A stretch of 64,000 bases of DNA. It comes from Mucilaginibacter pallidiroseus. Its GTDB lineage: Bacteria; Bacteroidota; Bacteroidia; Sphingobacteriales; Sphingobacteriaceae. This document shows positions 52,616 through 63,985 of this stretch, in pieces. The position numbers and the translations under genes were made by a program. The notes below the pieces were generated by a model. It ran no database searches. It was not told where the DNA came from and worked only from the letters and a program-made list of their open reading frames with translations. Position 1 is the stretch's first letter, and the number at the start of each line of letters is the position of its first letter. The DNA is taken from positions 215,466 to 279,465 of the forward strand of contig NZ_VOEJ01000007.1 of NCBI RefSeq assembly GCF_007846085.1, given 5' to 3'.

Positions 52616-52680
52616 TGTTATGCTGAATCAATCCAGCATGACACAAATAACAAAGTCATGGCAAGCATATCGGCATCTCA
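52616..52680. repeat. Degenerate copy of the dispersed intergenic repeat
   Basis: ATGCTG (52620-52625) / CAGCAT (52634-52639) hairpin followed by the GTCATGGC and GGCATCTC words shared with copies at 53741 and 62741. Confidence 0.45.
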
Positions 52681-52713
52681 CTTAATTGGTAATTGGCCAC
52701 TTGAACAAGAATA

Positions 52714-53625
52714 CTACTTACTCAACCATCCGTTAGCATCCATCCACGTTTTGAGCGAATCGAACCAGGACGCCTTAGTTGTCGGATTTTTCATCCCGAA
52801 ACCGTGGCCGCCTGCAGGGTAAAGGTGCATTTCGGTTTTTACCTTATTGGCAAGCAAGGCCTCATACATCATTAAACTGTTTTGTACAGGCACAACGGTA
52901 TCATCTTCTGCGTGTATTAAAAACGTAGGCGGCGTATTGGGGGTAACCTGCTTTTCGTTCGAATATAGATCAACCATTTCCTGCGTTGGGGTTTTACCTA
53001 TCAGGTTATCTTTTGAGCCCTGATGTGTCATCGGCCCAAAGCTGATTACAGGGTAAATTAGCATCATAAAATCCGGCCGTACACTGGTGCCCTTAGGGTT
53101 ATCTATCAGTACGCTGTTAAAATGAGTTCCCTCTGTGGCGGCAAGGTGTCCACCTGCCGAAAATCCCATTATGCCTATCCTGTCGGGCTTAATGCCCCAG
53201 TTTGCGGCGCTCTCACGCACTATTTGCACTGCGCGTTGTGCATCCTGTAACGGACCTATAGTTTTATCAACCATAATACTGTCGCTCGGCAAACGGTATT
53301 TAAGTACAAATGCAGCAACGCCAATTTTGGCAAACTCCTGCGCTACCTGGAAACCCTCATGCGCCGAAGCCAGCCCGGTATACCCACCACCCGGGCATAT
53401 TATAACAGCGGTACCGTTTGCAATTTTTTTATCGGGCAAAAACGCTGTGAGCGTTGGCGCACTTACCTTGTTTATCCAATAAGTGTCGTTAATTTTTTCC
53501 TGATAAGTTGCCGGCGTTGGTTTTGAATTAGGCACGCCGTTAGTGTACAAAGGCATAGGCTTTTGTTGCGCAAAGGCAAAGCTTGTTATCAGCATTAGTG
53601 CAAAGGCATTAAGGGCTTTTTTCAT
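52714..53625 (-). CDS. Secreted alpha/beta-hydrolase, carbohydrate esterase type
   Basis: Exported esterase of the acetylxylan esterase-like (BD-FAE/Aes) group, 303 residues. Signal peptide ALNAFALMLITSFAFAQ; oxyanion motif VIICPGGGYTGLASAHEG; nucleophile GFSAGGH (Ser near 168); acid D in HAEDDTVVP; and catalytic His in PAGGHGFGM. The role is probably removal of acetyl groups from plant polysaccharide, but no glycoside hydrolase is near. Monocistronic. Confidence 0.92.
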   Translation of the reverse strand: MKKALNAFALMLITSFAFAQQKPMPLYTNGVPNSKPTPATYQEKINDTYWINKVSAPTLTAFLPDKKIANGTAVIICPGGGYTGLASAHEGFQVAQEFAKIGVAAFVLKYRLPSDSIMVDKTIGPLQDAQRAVQIVRESAANWGIKPDRIGIMGFSAGGHLAATEGTHFNSVLIDNPKGTSVRPDFMMLIYPVISFGPMTHQGSKDNLIGKTPTQEMVDLYSNEKQVTPNTPPTFLIHAEDDTVVPVQNSLMMYEALLANKVKTEMHLYPAGGHGFGMKNPTTKASWFDSLKTWMDANGWLSK

Positions 53626-53693
53626 GGCTATATAAATGGTAGCGGCAAGTTACAATTTACACGGCGAAAAGATATATAGGCGTATAGCTAAAA

Positions 53694-53731
53694 AAGAGAA
53701 TGCCGTTGACTTTTGTTACCGGCATTCTTTT
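53694..53731 (-). terminator. prfB terminator
   Basis: The minus strand pairs AGAATGCCG (53720-53728) with CGGCATTCT (53697-53705) and then runs into TTTTTT. Confidence 0.75.
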
Positions 53732-53740
53732 CAGCGTTCT

Positions 53741-53817
53741 GTCATGCTGAACATAGTGAAGCATCTAATGGCATGTATGCAAAGTTGCCAATAGATTCTT
53801 CGTTCCTCAGATTGACA
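53741..53817. repeat. Dispersed intergenic repeat (GTCATGCTGAAC type)
   Basis: Begins GTCATGCTGAAC, has internal near-inverted words (ATCTAATGGCA / TGCCAATAGAT) and closes with AGATTGACAA. Same plan as the copy at 62741: GTCAT at one end, TGAC at the other, with internal stems. Confidence 0.6.
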
Positions 53818-53825
53818 AGGAAGAT

Positions 53826-54915
53826 TTACTTACTTCCGCCAAACTCCATTAAGTAAGCTTTCAGGAAATCATCTATATCGCCGTCAAGCACCGCCTGCGC
53901 GTTTGATGTTTCATGATCGGTACGTAAATCTTTCACTAATTTATAAGGATGCAATACATAGTTCCGGATCTGGCTACCCCACTCTATCTTCTTTTTATTA
54001 CCCTCGATAGCGTTGGTGGTTTCCTGGCGCTTGCGCATTTCTATCTCATACAATTGTGATTTAAGTAAACGCATGGCGTTATCCTTATTCTGTAATTGCG
54101 AGCGCGACTCCTGGTTCTTGATAATAATACCCGAAGGTTTGTGGTATAAACGTACAGCTGTTTCCACCTTGTTTACGTTTTGCCCGCCAGCACCGCCAGA
54201 GCGGAAGGTTTCAAATTCTATATCTGCAGGGTTTATCTCAATTTCGATGGTATCATCTACCAACGGATAAACATATACAGAGGCAAATGACGTATGGCGC
54301 TTGGCGTTACTGTCAAACGGCGAAACACGCACCAAACGGTGTACACCATTTTCGCCTTTTAAGTAGCCATAAGCAAATTCACCCTCAAATTGCAGGGTAA
54401 CGGTTTTTATACCGGCTACGTCACCTTCCTGGAAATCCTGTTCGGTAACTTTGTAGCCATTTTTTTCGCCCCACATAATGTACATGCGCATCAGCATGGC
54501 AGCCCAATCGCAGCTTTCGGTACCACCAGCACCCGCGGTAATTTGCAGCACCGCATTTAACTGGTCTTCCTCGGCGCTCAGCATATTTTTAAACTCCAGC
54601 CCCTCAACCGCGGTTACAGCCAGATTATACTGCTCCTGCATTTCCTTTTCGGTAGCATCGCCTGCCTGGAAAAACTCCAGCAATACGCCTGTATCTTCAA
54701 CAACCGACACTACTTTTTGAAAAGCATCGGTCCACACTTTTTTTGTCTTGATAGAAGCAAGCACCTTTTCGGCTTCCTTTGGATGATCCCAAAAATTAGG
54801 GCCGATGGTTATATCCTGCTCCTTTTGCATTGCATCGAGTTTGTTATCGATGTCAAAGATGCCTCCTCAGGGACGTTACTCTGTCCCTTAAATCCTGGAT
54901 ATTCTCTTTAGTCAT
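53826..54915 (-). CDS. prfB: Peptide chain release factor 2 with programmed +1 frameshift
   Basis: Recognises UAA and UGA stop codons and triggers peptide release. The true start is ATG at 54913-54915; after 21 sense codons comes an in-frame TGA at 54853-54855, and reading must slip +1 to continue (joins 54915..54856 and 54854..53826). The continuing frame carries SPF ([11 protein letters not shown]), the stop-codon reader, and GGQ ([10 protein letters not shown]), the catalytic loop. The downstream part alone (from 54830) has 334 residues; the full protein is about 363. Autoregulation follows: low RF2 slows at TGA and favours the shift. Confidence 0.97.
54852..54867 (-). promoter_or_regulatory. 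prfB frameshift signal
   Basis: Minus strand AGGAGG, 3 bases, CTT, TGA, C: the same order and spacing as the E. coli prfB site (internal Shine-Dalgarno, slippery CUU, UGA C). AGGAGG occupies 54862-54867, CTT 54856-54858, TGA 54853-54855. Confidence 0.95.
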
Positions 54916-54920
54916 AACGG

Positions 54921-54928
54921 CAAATATA
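54921..54928 (-). promoter_or_regulatory. prfB -7 box
   Basis: The minus strand reads TATATTTG, an exact TAnnTTTG, a few bases upstream of the ATG, so the leader would be nearly absent. Confidence 0.4.
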
Positions 54929-54983
54929 AGTTTTTTGATCTATTAGGCGGGTGCCTGTTGCTGCCATACCATTGTTATAAAAT

Positions 54984-55022
54984 GCAAAAGGGGCTACAGA
55001 ACAAGTCCTGCAGCCCCTTTAA
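54984..55022 (-). terminator. Terminator of the 145-aa hypothetical gene
   Basis: AAAGGGGCT-CAG / CTG-AGCCCCTTT stem with one A-C mismatch (54988-55000 with 55009-55021); the minus strand continues TTTGCATTTTAT. Confidence 0.75.
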
Positions 55023-55033
55023 AAACAGCTTAA

Positions 55034-55471
55034 TTAAGCTATGCGTAATTGGTTTAATAGTGAGCCCATATCTTTAACATTATCGCTAAGATTGCTCAGC
55101 AACAGCCTTAGGCTAAACTCATTATTATTGTTGTCTTCTTTAGATTGCCTTATCAATTCCTGCATTACCGGGGCAATCAACTCGCTCGATAGTTGGTGGG
55201 CTTGCTTCGGCTCAACATTGTAAAAGTTATTTAGCTTATTGGCAAAGCTATTTATCGCTCGTGTAATCAGTGGATTATCAAACATACCCGAGAATTGAAA
55301 ATAGTTAATCAGCTCTTTGATCTTGCCGCCATCTACGTGTGCCCGCAATACGTCAATGATTGAGCTTGATGCATCATTAATAACAGCATCTTTGTCCTTC
55401 GCTTCTATTGCAGCACTTCTCAATACTGCATTGGCGTTATCTTTTACCAGTAAAAACAGTTTTCCAAACAT
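55034..55471 (-). CDS. Conserved hypothetical helical protein (145 aa)
   Basis: Not recognised. ATG at 55469-55471 (MFGKLFLLVKDNA) is chosen over an upstream GTG. Soluble and mainly helical with repeated amphipathic helices (NAVLRSAAIEAKDKDAVIND, DVLRAHVDGGKIKELINYF, FANKLNNFYNVEP, FSLRLLLSNLSDNVKDMG). The plan resembles DUF937-type helical repeats but the match is not certain. No membrane segment. Single gene, own terminator, divergent from pgi. Confidence 0.65.
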   Translation of the reverse strand: MFGKLFLLVKDNANAVLRSAAIEAKDKDAVINDASSSIIDVLRAHVDGGKIKELINYFQFSGMFDNPLITRAINSFANKLNNFYNVEPKQAHQLSSELIAPVMQELIRQSKEDNNNNEFSLRLLLSNLSDNVKDMGSLLNQLRIA

Positions 55472-55667
55472 CACAATTCCTATTAATTCGGCCGAAGCCA
55501 CTAGTGAAACAATATTTTAAGTTCTAAACAAATGTATTTCCAATGCCGGATAAGTTTAGCCTTATAAATGCCGGCAATTCACAATTTTACAATGAAGCGA
55601 TAATCAATCAAATACTGTTAACCACGTGTCATATACACACCCTTACGTAAATTTTCGTTAACAAAAA

Positions 55668-55697
55668 TTGTGTCCGCAGGTTAACTTATTACATTTG
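55668..55697 (+). promoter_or_regulatory. pgi promoter
   Basis: TTG (55668-55670), 19 bases, then TACATTTG (55690-55697): a full Bacteroidota -33/-7 pair, 17 bases before the pgi ATG. Confidence 0.6.
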
Positions 55698-55702
55698 TTT
55701 AA

Positions 55703-57361
<1,659 letters not shown>

Positions 57362-57384
57362 GCTGCCCGGAGTTCAAATTTATT

Positions 57385-57422
57385 AATACCCGCAGAGCTA
57401 TCATTCGGCGGGTATTTTTTTT
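57385..57422 (+). terminator. pgi terminator
   Basis: AATACCCGC (57385-57393) pairs with GCGGGTATT (57408-57416), followed by T6. Confidence 0.9.
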
Positions 57423-57519
57423 GCATGTCATTTAGGCGTAAGGTTACTTACTATGCTGTAAATACTAATAATGCAAAAGAAGCTTTGGCGTTTAACTTTC
57501 AGCTTTACACGCAAAACCG

Positions 57520-57527
57520 TACCTTTG
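57520..57527 (+). promoter_or_regulatory. secA -7 box
   Basis: TACCTTTG (TAnnTTTG) 67 bases before the secA ATG; -33 not clear. Confidence 0.4.
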
Positions 57528-57594
57528 CCTGTCAAAATGACTTTAAAATTGCATTGGCTTAATTGTTGAGTTTGGTGCATCATATAAAAATATT

Positions 57595-60500
57595 ATGTTA
57601 GATTTTTTCAGTAAGCTTTTTGGAAGCAAGTCAGACCGGGATGTAAAAAGCATACAGCCTATAGTTGAGAAGATAAAAGCCGAGTTTGCCAAGCTTGACC
57701 AAATAAGCAATGACGAGCTAAGAGGCAAAACCATACAATTTAAAGAAACCATTGCACAGGGCCTTTCTGGCATCGATAGCGAAATACAAGCCATAAAAGA
57801 CCGTACCGATAACGAGCCGGATATGGACGTTAACGTGAAGGTTGATTTGTTTACCCAACTGGATAAGCTGGAAAAAGATCGTAACAAAGAGCTTGAAGAG
57901 ATCTTAAAAAATATATTGCCCGAGGCTTTTGCGGTTGTTAAAGAAACAGCCCGCCGTTTTTCTGGCAACAAAACCATTGAGGTTACCGCAACAGATTTCG
58001 ACCGCCAGTTAGCCGCCCGCAAAAACAACGTAATTATTAAAGGCGATAAGGCTATACACCACAATACCTGGATAGCTGCCGGCAATGAAGTTACTTGGAA
58101 CATGGTACATTACGATGTACAGCTGATAGGTGGTATTGTATTGCACCAGGGTAAAATATCTGAGATGGCAACGGGCGAGGGTAAAACGTTGGTGGCTACG
58201 CTGCCCGCCTACCTTAACGCAATTGCCGGCCAGGGTGTACACATTGTAACCGTGAATGATTACCTGGCACGCCGCGATAGCGAGTGGATGGGCCCGTTAT
58301 ATGAGTTCCATGGTTTATCTGTTGATTGTATTGATAAACATGAGCCAAACTCCGAGCAGCGCCGCGCGGCTTACATGGCCGATATTACCTTTGGTACCAA
58401 TAACGAATTTGGCTTTGATTACCTGCGTGACAACATGACGCGCAGCCCCGAAGAGCTGGTGCAACGCAAATTGCACTTTGCAATGGTGGATGAGGTTGAC
58501 TCCGTGTTAATTGATGATGCCCGTACACCGTTAATTATATCCGGCCCTATACCTCGTGGCGATCAGCATGAGTTTTATGAATTAAAACCGCGTATCGAGC
58601 GTTTGGTTAACGCGCAAAAAAGTTATGCGAATACTGCACTTAACGAGGCTAAAAAGGCAATCAACGAAGGTAAAACCGGTGTTGACGAAGGTGGTTTAGC
58701 TTTATTACGTGCACACCGCGCATTGCCAAAAAACAAAGCTTTAATTAAGTTTTTGAGCGAAGGTGCAAACCGTACTGTTTTGCAAAAAGCCGAAAATTAT
58801 TACATGCAGGACCAGGGTAAAGAAATGCCTAAGGTTGATGCTGAACTTTTCTTCGTGATCGACGAGAAGAATAACTCGGTTGACTTGTCTGAAAAAGGTA
58901 TTGAGCTGATTACAACAGCCGGAGAAGATCCTAACTTTTTTGTGATGCCTGATGTAGGTACAGAAATTTCTGAAATTGAAAAATCAGGATTAACTGCCGA
59001 AGAAAAAGTAGCACACAAAGATGAGTTAATGCGCGATTTCTCTATCAAGTCTGAGCGTATCCACTCGGTAAATCAGTTACTAAAGGCGTATACCCTTTTT
59101 GAAAAGGATACCGAATATATCCTTGATGAAGGCAAGGTTAAGATAGTTGACGAGCAAACGGGCCGTGTATTGGATGGCCGCCGTTACTCTGATGGTTTGC
59201 ACCAGGCTATTGAAGCTAAAGAGAACGTTAAAGTTGAGGATGCTACCCAAACTTTTGCAACCATTACGCTGCAAAACTACTTCAGGATGTACCACAAACT
59301 TTGCGGTATGACGGGTACTGCAGTGACAGAGGCTGGCGAGTTTTGGGAAATATACAAGCTGGATGTGGTAGAGATACCAACCAACACCCCTATCAGCCGT
59401 GATGACAGGCAGGATTTTGTTTACCGTACAGTACGTGAAAAATACAATGCTGTTGCCGAAGAAATTGTAAAACTTACGCAGGCAGGCCGCCCGGTATTGG
59501 TGGGTACAACATCTGTAGAGATATCTGAATTATTGAGCCGTATGCTTAAGCTGCGCGGCATTAAACATAACGTACTAAATGCTAAAATGCATCAGAAAGA
59601 GGCCGACATTGTGGCCGAAGCTGGTCAGGCAGGTACTGTTACCATTGCAACCAACATGGCCGGTCGTGGTACCGACATTAAGCTGGGTGCAGGTGTTAAG
59701 GAAGCAGGCGGTTTGGCCATTGTAGGTACCGAGCGCCACGAATCTCGCCGTGTAGACAGGCAGTTGCGTGGTCGTGCAGGGCGCCAAGGCGACCCGGGTT
59801 CGTCACAGTTCTTCGTGTCGTTAGAAGATAACCTGATGCGTTTATTCGGCTCGGAGCGTATCTCCAACCTGATGGTACGTATGGGTATCGAAGATGGGGA
59901 GGTTATCCAGCACTCAATGATCTCGAAATCTATTGAGCGTGCGCAGAAAAAAGTTGAAGAGAACAACTTCGGTATACGTAAACGCTTATTGGAATACGAT
60001 GACGTGATGAACTCGCAGCGTACCGTTATCTATGCTAAACGTAAAAATGCATTGTTTGGTGATCGTTTAGATGTTGATTTGAACAATACCTTCTTTGATG
60101 TGGTTGAAGATATCGTAACTGAATACAAAGAATCAAACAACTACGAAGGTTTCCAGATGGAGATTATCCGTATCTTCTCTGTAGATACACAGATCTCCGA
60201 GAGCGAATTTGGCAGCACATCTTTAAACAAACTGGTTGATAAAGTATTCGGCGAAGTAGCTGAGTTTTACAAGCGTAAATCTGAAGCGGTTGCACAACAG
60301 GCCTTCCCGGTTTTAAAAGACGTTTACGAGACCCGTGGACAGTATGTAGAAAACATTGTTGTTCCGTTCTCTGATGGTGTGCATGGCATACAGGTCGCCG
60401 TACCATTGAAGAAAGCGGTTGAAAACCACGGCCTCGAAGTGTTTAAATCGTTCGAGAAAAACGTGACGCTTTACCTGATCGACGATGCATGGAAAGAACA

Positions 60501-60900
60501 CCTGCGGGAAATGGATGAGTTGAAGCAAAGCGTTCAAAACGCCGTTTACGAACAAAAGGACCCGCTATTGGTTTACAAGTTCGAGGCGTTTGAATTGTTC
60601 CGCCAGATGCTTGCCAATGTAAATAAAGAATTGGTTAGCTTCCTGTTCCGTGGTGGCATCCCGGTTCAGCAGGCACCAGAGCAGGTACAAGAAGCAAGGC
60701 CTGAGCCTAAAATGGACCTGAAGAATATGCGTACGACCAAACCGGAACTCGTTAGCGAGGGCGGCGTACAGATGGATGATACCCAGGAAATGCAAAAACC
60801 TACCCCCGTAAAGGTTGAGCAACGCATTGGTCGTAACGATCCTTGCCCTTGCGGTAGCGGTAAAAAGTTCAAGAACTGCCACGGCGTAGGTCAGAATTAA
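57595..60900 (+). CDS. secA: SecA, preprotein translocase ATPase
   Basis: Motor that pushes unfolded precursors through SecYEG. 1101 residues, the usual Bacteroidota length. Walker [20 protein letters not shown] (~189-207), DEAD-type [16 protein letters not shown], the preprotein cross-linking domain, the second helicase motif [27 protein letters not shown] and [13 protein letters not shown], then the wing and two-helix-finger regions. The C-terminal zinc-binding tail [13 protein letters not shown] has all ligands (Cys-x-Cys-x8-Cys-His). No secB or other sec genes nearby. Confidence 0.99.
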   Translation: MLDFFSKLFGSKSDRDVKSIQPIVEKIKAEFAKLDQISNDELRGKTIQFKETIAQGLSGIDSEIQAIKDRTDNEPDMDVNVKVDLFTQLDKLEKDRNKELEEILKNILPEAFAVVKETARRFSGNKTIEVTATDFDRQLAARKNNVIIKGDKAIHHNTWIAAGNEVTWNMVHYDVQLIGGIVLHQGKISEMATGEGKTLVATLPAYLNAIAGQGVHIVTVNDYLARRDSEWMGPLYEFHGLSVDCIDKHEPNSEQRRAAYMADITFGTNNEFGFDYLRDNMTRSPEELVQRKLHFAMVDEVDSVLIDDARTPLIISGPIPRGDQHEFYELKPRIERLVNAQKSYANTALNEAKKAINEGKTGVDEGGLALLRAHRALPKNKALIKFLSEGANRTVLQKAENYYMQDQGKEMPKVDAELFFVIDEKNNSVDLSEKGIELITTAGEDPNFFVMPDVGTEISEIEKSGLTAEEKVAHKDELMRDFSIKSERIHSVNQLLKAYTLFEKDTEYILDEGKVKIVDEQTGRVLDGRRYSDGLHQAIEAKENVKVEDATQTFATITLQNYFRMYHKLCGMTGTAVTEAGEFWEIYKLDVVEIPTNTPISRDDRQDFVYRTVREKYNAVAEEIVKLTQAGRPVLVGTTSVEISELLSRMLKLRGIKHNVLNAKMHQKEADIVAEAGQAGTVTIATNMAGRGTDIKLGAGVKEAGGLAIVGTERHESRRVDRQLRGRAGRQGDPGSSQFFVSLEDNLMRLFGSERISNLMVRMGIEDGEVIQHSMISKSIERAQKKVEENNFGIRKRLLEYDDVMNSQRTVIYAKRKNALFGDRLDVDLNNTFFDVVEDIVTEYKESNNYEGFQMEIIRIFSVDTQISESEFGSTSLNKLVDKVFGEVAEFYKRKSEAVAQQAFPVLKDVYETRGQYVENIVVPFSDGVHGIQVAVPLKKAVENHGLEVFKSFEKNVTLYLIDDAWKEHLREMDELKQSVQNAVYEQKDPLLVYKFEAFELFRQMLANVNKELVSFLFRGGIPVQQAPEQVQEARPEPKMDLKNMRTTKPELVSEGGVQMDDTQEMQKPTPVKVEQRIGRNDPCPCGSGKKFKNCHGVGQN

Positions 60901-60907
60901 TAAAGAG

Positions 60908-60940
60908 CCTCACCCCAACCCTCTCCTGAAGGAGAGGGCT
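60908..60940. repeat. CCTCTCC..GGAGAGG intergenic repeat
   Basis: A CTCACCCC lead-in and a perfect 8-bp hairpin CCCTCTCC/GGAGAGGG (60919-60926 with 60931-60938), a dispersed repeat seen in many bacterial genomes. No T run follows, so it is a weak terminator at best for secA. Confidence 0.5.
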
Positions 60941-60987
60941 AAAAAATATGCCATCAGGCAAAGGCATAACTAATAAATAATATCCGC

Positions 60988-61042
60988 ATCATTGCGAGGT
61001 ACGAAGCAATCTTCCCAAAGGTTACGGCTTTATACCTCGCAA
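60988..61042. repeat. ATTGCGAGGTACGAAGCAATC-type intergenic repeat
   Basis: Starts ATTGCGAGGTACGAAGC; TTGCGAGGTA (60992-61001) is inverted at 61033-61042 (TACCTCGCAA), so the element folds as one hairpin. Confidence 0.55.
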
Positions 61043-61067
61043 TTGCGCTTAATACAAAAAATAACAA

Positions 61068-61538
61068 ATGAAGAAAGCAGTATTTGATAGTAAAGCCAAA
61101 CCCGCCTTAATCAAATTCTGCTTTTTGTTTGTACTGTTACTTGGCGTCAAAAGTAGTTTTGCCCAAACGCGAGGCAAGGTTCAGGTTGTTGCGCCGCCTT
61201 TATTTGATTCGTTGCTGGCGCGCCGCGGAGCCTTGGTTACAGGTAAAAAGCAATCATCTACAGGCGGGTATACATCTTCATACGGCTATCGCATCCAAAT
61301 TTTTAGCGGTAGCAAACGCACGGCAGCTTATAACGCGCAGGCAAAGTGTAACCGCGAATTTCCGGACATACGCACTTATATAGTTTACCGCGAACCAAAC
61401 TTTAAGGTACGCGCAGGCGATTTCAGAACACGCATTGAAGCCGAGCGCATGCGCGAACAGCTTAAAGCATACTTCCCGATAACTTTTCTCGTTTCAGAAA
61501 AGATCAATCCACCCAAAACGGTTATCAGTAATGATTAA
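61068..61538 (+). CDS. Secreted SPOR-domain protein (156 aa)
   Basis: Exported peptidoglycan-binding protein. Signal segment LIKFCFLFVLLLGVKSSFAQ (~14-33), a short linker, and a C-terminal SPOR domain (~65-150, YRIQIFSGSKRTAAYNAQAK and FKVRAGDFRTRIEAERMREQL). SPOR domains bind denuded glycan at the division site. The stop overlaps the start of the M20 amidohydrolase by 8 bases, so the two are translated together. Confidence 0.92.
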   Translation: MKKAVFDSKAKPALIKFCFLFVLLLGVKSSFAQTRGKVQVVAPPLFDSLLARRGALVTGKKQSSTGGYTSSYGYRIQIFSGSKRTAAYNAQAKCNREFPDIRTYIVYREPNFKVRAGDFRTRIEAERMREQLKAYFPITFLVSEKINPPKTVISND

Positions 61539-62715
61539 AGAAAAAATCCAGCAGCTATCCGCAGATATTTTTAACGAAGTGGTAGCCAATCGCAGGCATT
61601 TACATGCCAACCCCGAGTTGAGTTTTCACGAGGTAGCAACATCAGCATTTGTTGCCGGTAAGCTGGATGAATTGGGTATCGAATACAAAAAAATGGCCGA
61701 TACCGGCTTGGTTGCCTTAATTAAGGGCGATAAACCCGGCGACGGTGTTGTAGCCCTGCGTGCCGATATGGATGCCTTACCCATATTTGAGGCCAACAAT
61801 GTCGACTATAAATCAACCAATGAGGGTGTGATGCACGCTTGCGGGCACGACGCGCATACATCATCATTATTAGGCACCGCCAAAATACTTACTGAGCTAA
61901 AAAGCGAATTTGGTGGTACGGTGAAACTGATATTTCAACCGGCGGAAGAGAAATTGCCTGGCGGGGCAAGCCTTATGATAAAAGAAGGCGTTTTGGAAAA
62001 CCCTAAACCTGCTGCTGTTATTGGCCAGCATGTTATGCCGCTTATTGAGGCAGGCAAAGTAGGCTTCCGCGCGGGTAAATACATGGCGTCGACAGATGAG
62101 CTTTATGTTACTGTAAAAGGTAAAGGCGGCCACGGTGCCCAACCACAACAAAATATTGATCCGGTTATCATTACCGCGCATATTTTAACTGCCTTACAAC
62201 AGGTAGTGAGCCGCTTTGCCGATCCTAAAAGCCCATCGGTACTGTCATTTGGTAAAGTGATAGCCAACGGTGCTACCAATGTAATCCCCAATGAGGTTTA
62301 CCTTGAAGGCACCTTCCGTACCTTGGATGAGCACTGGCGCAAAGAGGCCCACATCAAGATGAAGAAGATGGCTGAGGGCATTGCCGAAAGCATGGGCGGC
62401 AGCTGCGATTTTAATATTATGCACGGCTACCCGTTTTTGATAAACGAGGAAGTACTTACCGCTGCCACCCGCGGACATGCGGAAGATTACCTGGGTAAGG
62501 AAAATGTAGTTGATCTTGATATATGGATGGCTGCAGAGGACTTTGCCTACTACTCGCAAGTGGCCGATAGCTGCTTTTACCGCCTGGGTACGCGTAACGA
62601 GGCCCGTGGTATCACATCATCTGTACACACACCAACCTTTGATGTAGAAGAGGATGCGTTTAAAATAAGCACTGGACTAATGGCTTATTTGGCGGTTAAG
62701 CAATTAGGGAATTAA
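61531..62715 (+). CDS. M20-family N-acyl-amino-acid amidohydrolase
   Basis: Cytoplasmic zinc-dependent amidohydrolase/carboxypeptidase like IAA-Leu hydrolase and hippurate hydrolase, 394 residues. Metal residues: HACGHDAHTS (C104, H106, H109), the PAEEKLPGGA Glu pair near 142, HVMP near 172 and a late conserved His in TSSVHTPTFD. A dimerisation lid domain (~185-295) interrupts the catalytic domain (GGHGAQPQQNIDPV). ATG 61531 lies within the SPOR stop region. Substrate is probably an acylated amino acid or peptide. Confidence 0.94.
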   Translation: MIKEKIQQLSADIFNEVVANRRHLHANPELSFHEVATSAFVAGKLDELGIEYKKMADTGLVALIKGDKPGDGVVALRADMDALPIFEANNVDYKSTNEGVMHACGHDAHTSSLLGTAKILTELKSEFGGTVKLIFQPAEEKLPGGASLMIKEGVLENPKPAAVIGQHVMPLIEAGKVGFRAGKYMASTDELYVTVKGKGGHGAQPQQNIDPVIITAHILTALQQVVSRFADPKSPSVLSFGKVIANGATNVIPNEVYLEGTFRTLDEHWRKEAHIKMKKMAEGIAESMGGSCDFNIMHGYPFLINEEVLTAATRGHAEDYLGKENVVDLDIWMAAEDFAYYSQVADSCFYRLGTRNEARGITSSVHTPTFDVEEDAFKISTGLMAYLAVKQLGN

Positions 62716-62740
62716 TTTAGGGGGACATTAAACAAAAGCA

Positions 62741-62842
62741 GTCATGCCGAATTTAGTTCGGCATCTCATATGTAAATGCGACACTTGCAACTACCATCTT
62801 AACTAATCAGCTTATGAGATCCTGAAACAAGTTCAGGATGAC
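62741..62842. repeat. Composite inverted repeat of the GTCATGCCGAA family
   Basis: The best copy of the family: ATGCCGA/TCGGCAT (62744-62750 with 62758-62764), ATCTCATA (62763-62770) inverted at 62813-62820, GATCCTGAA/TTCAGGATG near 62818-62838, and ends GTCAT / ATGAC. The whole folds as a cruciform of about 100 bases. Confidence 0.7.
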
Positions 62843-62865
62843 GTGGTTGTAAAACCATATATAGC

Positions 62866-63801
62866 ATGCTCAAAAAAACACTCCTTGCTTTCTGCGTTAT
62901 TATTTCAGCTTTCAGCTTAAAAGCCCAGCAGATACCGCGCTTTAACCCGGATACGGTGCGTACCATTGTTATCGATACGCCGGTGGCAAACATTCGCTCG
63001 CATAAGCTTAACGCGCAGGACTTTATTGATGCCGTACTTGCAGATACCAGCTTTTACAAAGCGTTCCAAAACATGAAACGCTACGCTTTTACAGCCGAGA
63101 ACCGCATTTTTACTTACGATAAAAAGAACCGCATCAACGGCCGCGTTTACCGCAAAATATTGCACGATCGGGAGCAGGGGAAAAACAAAGTGACCTACCC
63201 TGCCAAACAGGACAGCGGCGCGGTTTATAAAAAGAATGGCAAGTATGAGCTTTATACCATAGAGATGTTCGATTACATTTTTATGAATGCTTACAACTCC
63301 GAATTTGCCACGGGCGGCTCCCCTATCAACCCGAAAGGCAAAAACGCCGGCTACAAGGCAAAGCTTAAAGCCCTGATATTTACACCGGGCCGTAAAATAA
63401 GTGGCATTCCTTTTATCAGCAGCAAAACAGAAATCTTCGGGCCGGATCTGCGACAATTTTACAATTACGAGTTTGCACGCGGCACCTATGTCGACAGCAT
63501 TCCGGTATATCGTTTTAAAGTGATCCGTAAGCCCAGCACTGCCGATGATGACACCATGATCAAGGAAATGACCACGATTTTTGATGCGCGCGACTTTCAG
63601 GTACTGGGCCGATATGTCGATATGAAATACAGCAATATGCTGTTTGATTTCGATGTGCAAATGAATATCGAACTCAATCGTTTTAACGGCGAGCTGCTAC
63701 CTGTCAAGATCACTTACCAAGGTAATTGGGACGTTCCCCTACATAAAGAAGAACGCGCAAGCTTTTTAATTTTGCATAAGGATTATAAGGCGGTACAATA
63801 G
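62866..63801 (+). CDS. Secreted hypothetical protein (311 aa)
   Basis: Not recognised by name; widespread as a secreted unknown in Bacteroidota. Signal peptide MLKKTLLAFCVIISAFSLKA, then a mature protein rich in Tyr/Lys/Asn. From about residue 150 it looks like alternating strands (KTEIFGPDLRQFYNYEFARGTYVDSIPVYRFKVI broken around 200) with the late DVQMNIELNRFNGELLPVKI, which suggests a beta-sandwich or lipocalin-like domain. No catalytic motif is visible. ATG start, single gene. Confidence 0.7.
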   Translation: MLKKTLLAFCVIISAFSLKAQQIPRFNPDTVRTIVIDTPVANIRSHKLNAQDFIDAVLADTSFYKAFQNMKRYAFTAENRIFTYDKKNRINGRVYRKILHDREQGKNKVTYPAKQDSGAVYKKNGKYELYTIEMFDYIFMNAYNSEFATGGSPINPKGKNAGYKAKLKALIFTPGRKISGIPFISSKTEIFGPDLRQFYNYEFARGTYVDSIPVYRFKVIRKPSTADDDTMIKEMTTIFDARDFQVLGRYVDMKYSNMLFDFDVQMNIELNRFNGELLPVKITYQGNWDVPLHKEERASFLILHKDYKAVQ

Positions 63802-63830
63802 CCTACATCTAATAAACAACGAGTCATCCA

Positions 63831-63892
63831 TAATTTATTTGCGGGATCTCACCAGTTGAATGGACATGTAGGATGCCGAAACAAGTTCACTG
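63831..63892. repeat. Degenerate copy of the dispersed intergenic repeat
   Basis: GAGTCATCC, GGGATCTCACC and GGATGCCGAAACAAGTTCA are shared in order with the copy at 62741, but the arms have diverged. Confidence 0.4.
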
Positions 63893-63921
63893 TTGTCCGG
63901 TAAAATATTTTTGGAAAAGTT

Positions 63922-63949
63922 AAGGGGTAGTTTATAGCTACCCCTTTGT
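63922..63949 (+). terminator. Terminator-like hairpin near the window end
   Basis: AAGGGGTAG (63922-63930) pairs with CTACCCCTT (63938-63946), followed by a short TTGTTG run. It may end the secreted hypothetical gene, though 120 bases downstream of its stop. Confidence 0.55.
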
Positions 63950-63985
63950 TGTTGATATTTGAGTTACCACACTTAAATATTCAAC

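Noticed and set aside
54830..54915. prfB as a pseudogene or with start at the internal ATG 54830
   Set aside because: The upstream TGA is in the exact programmed frameshift context; the gene is intact.
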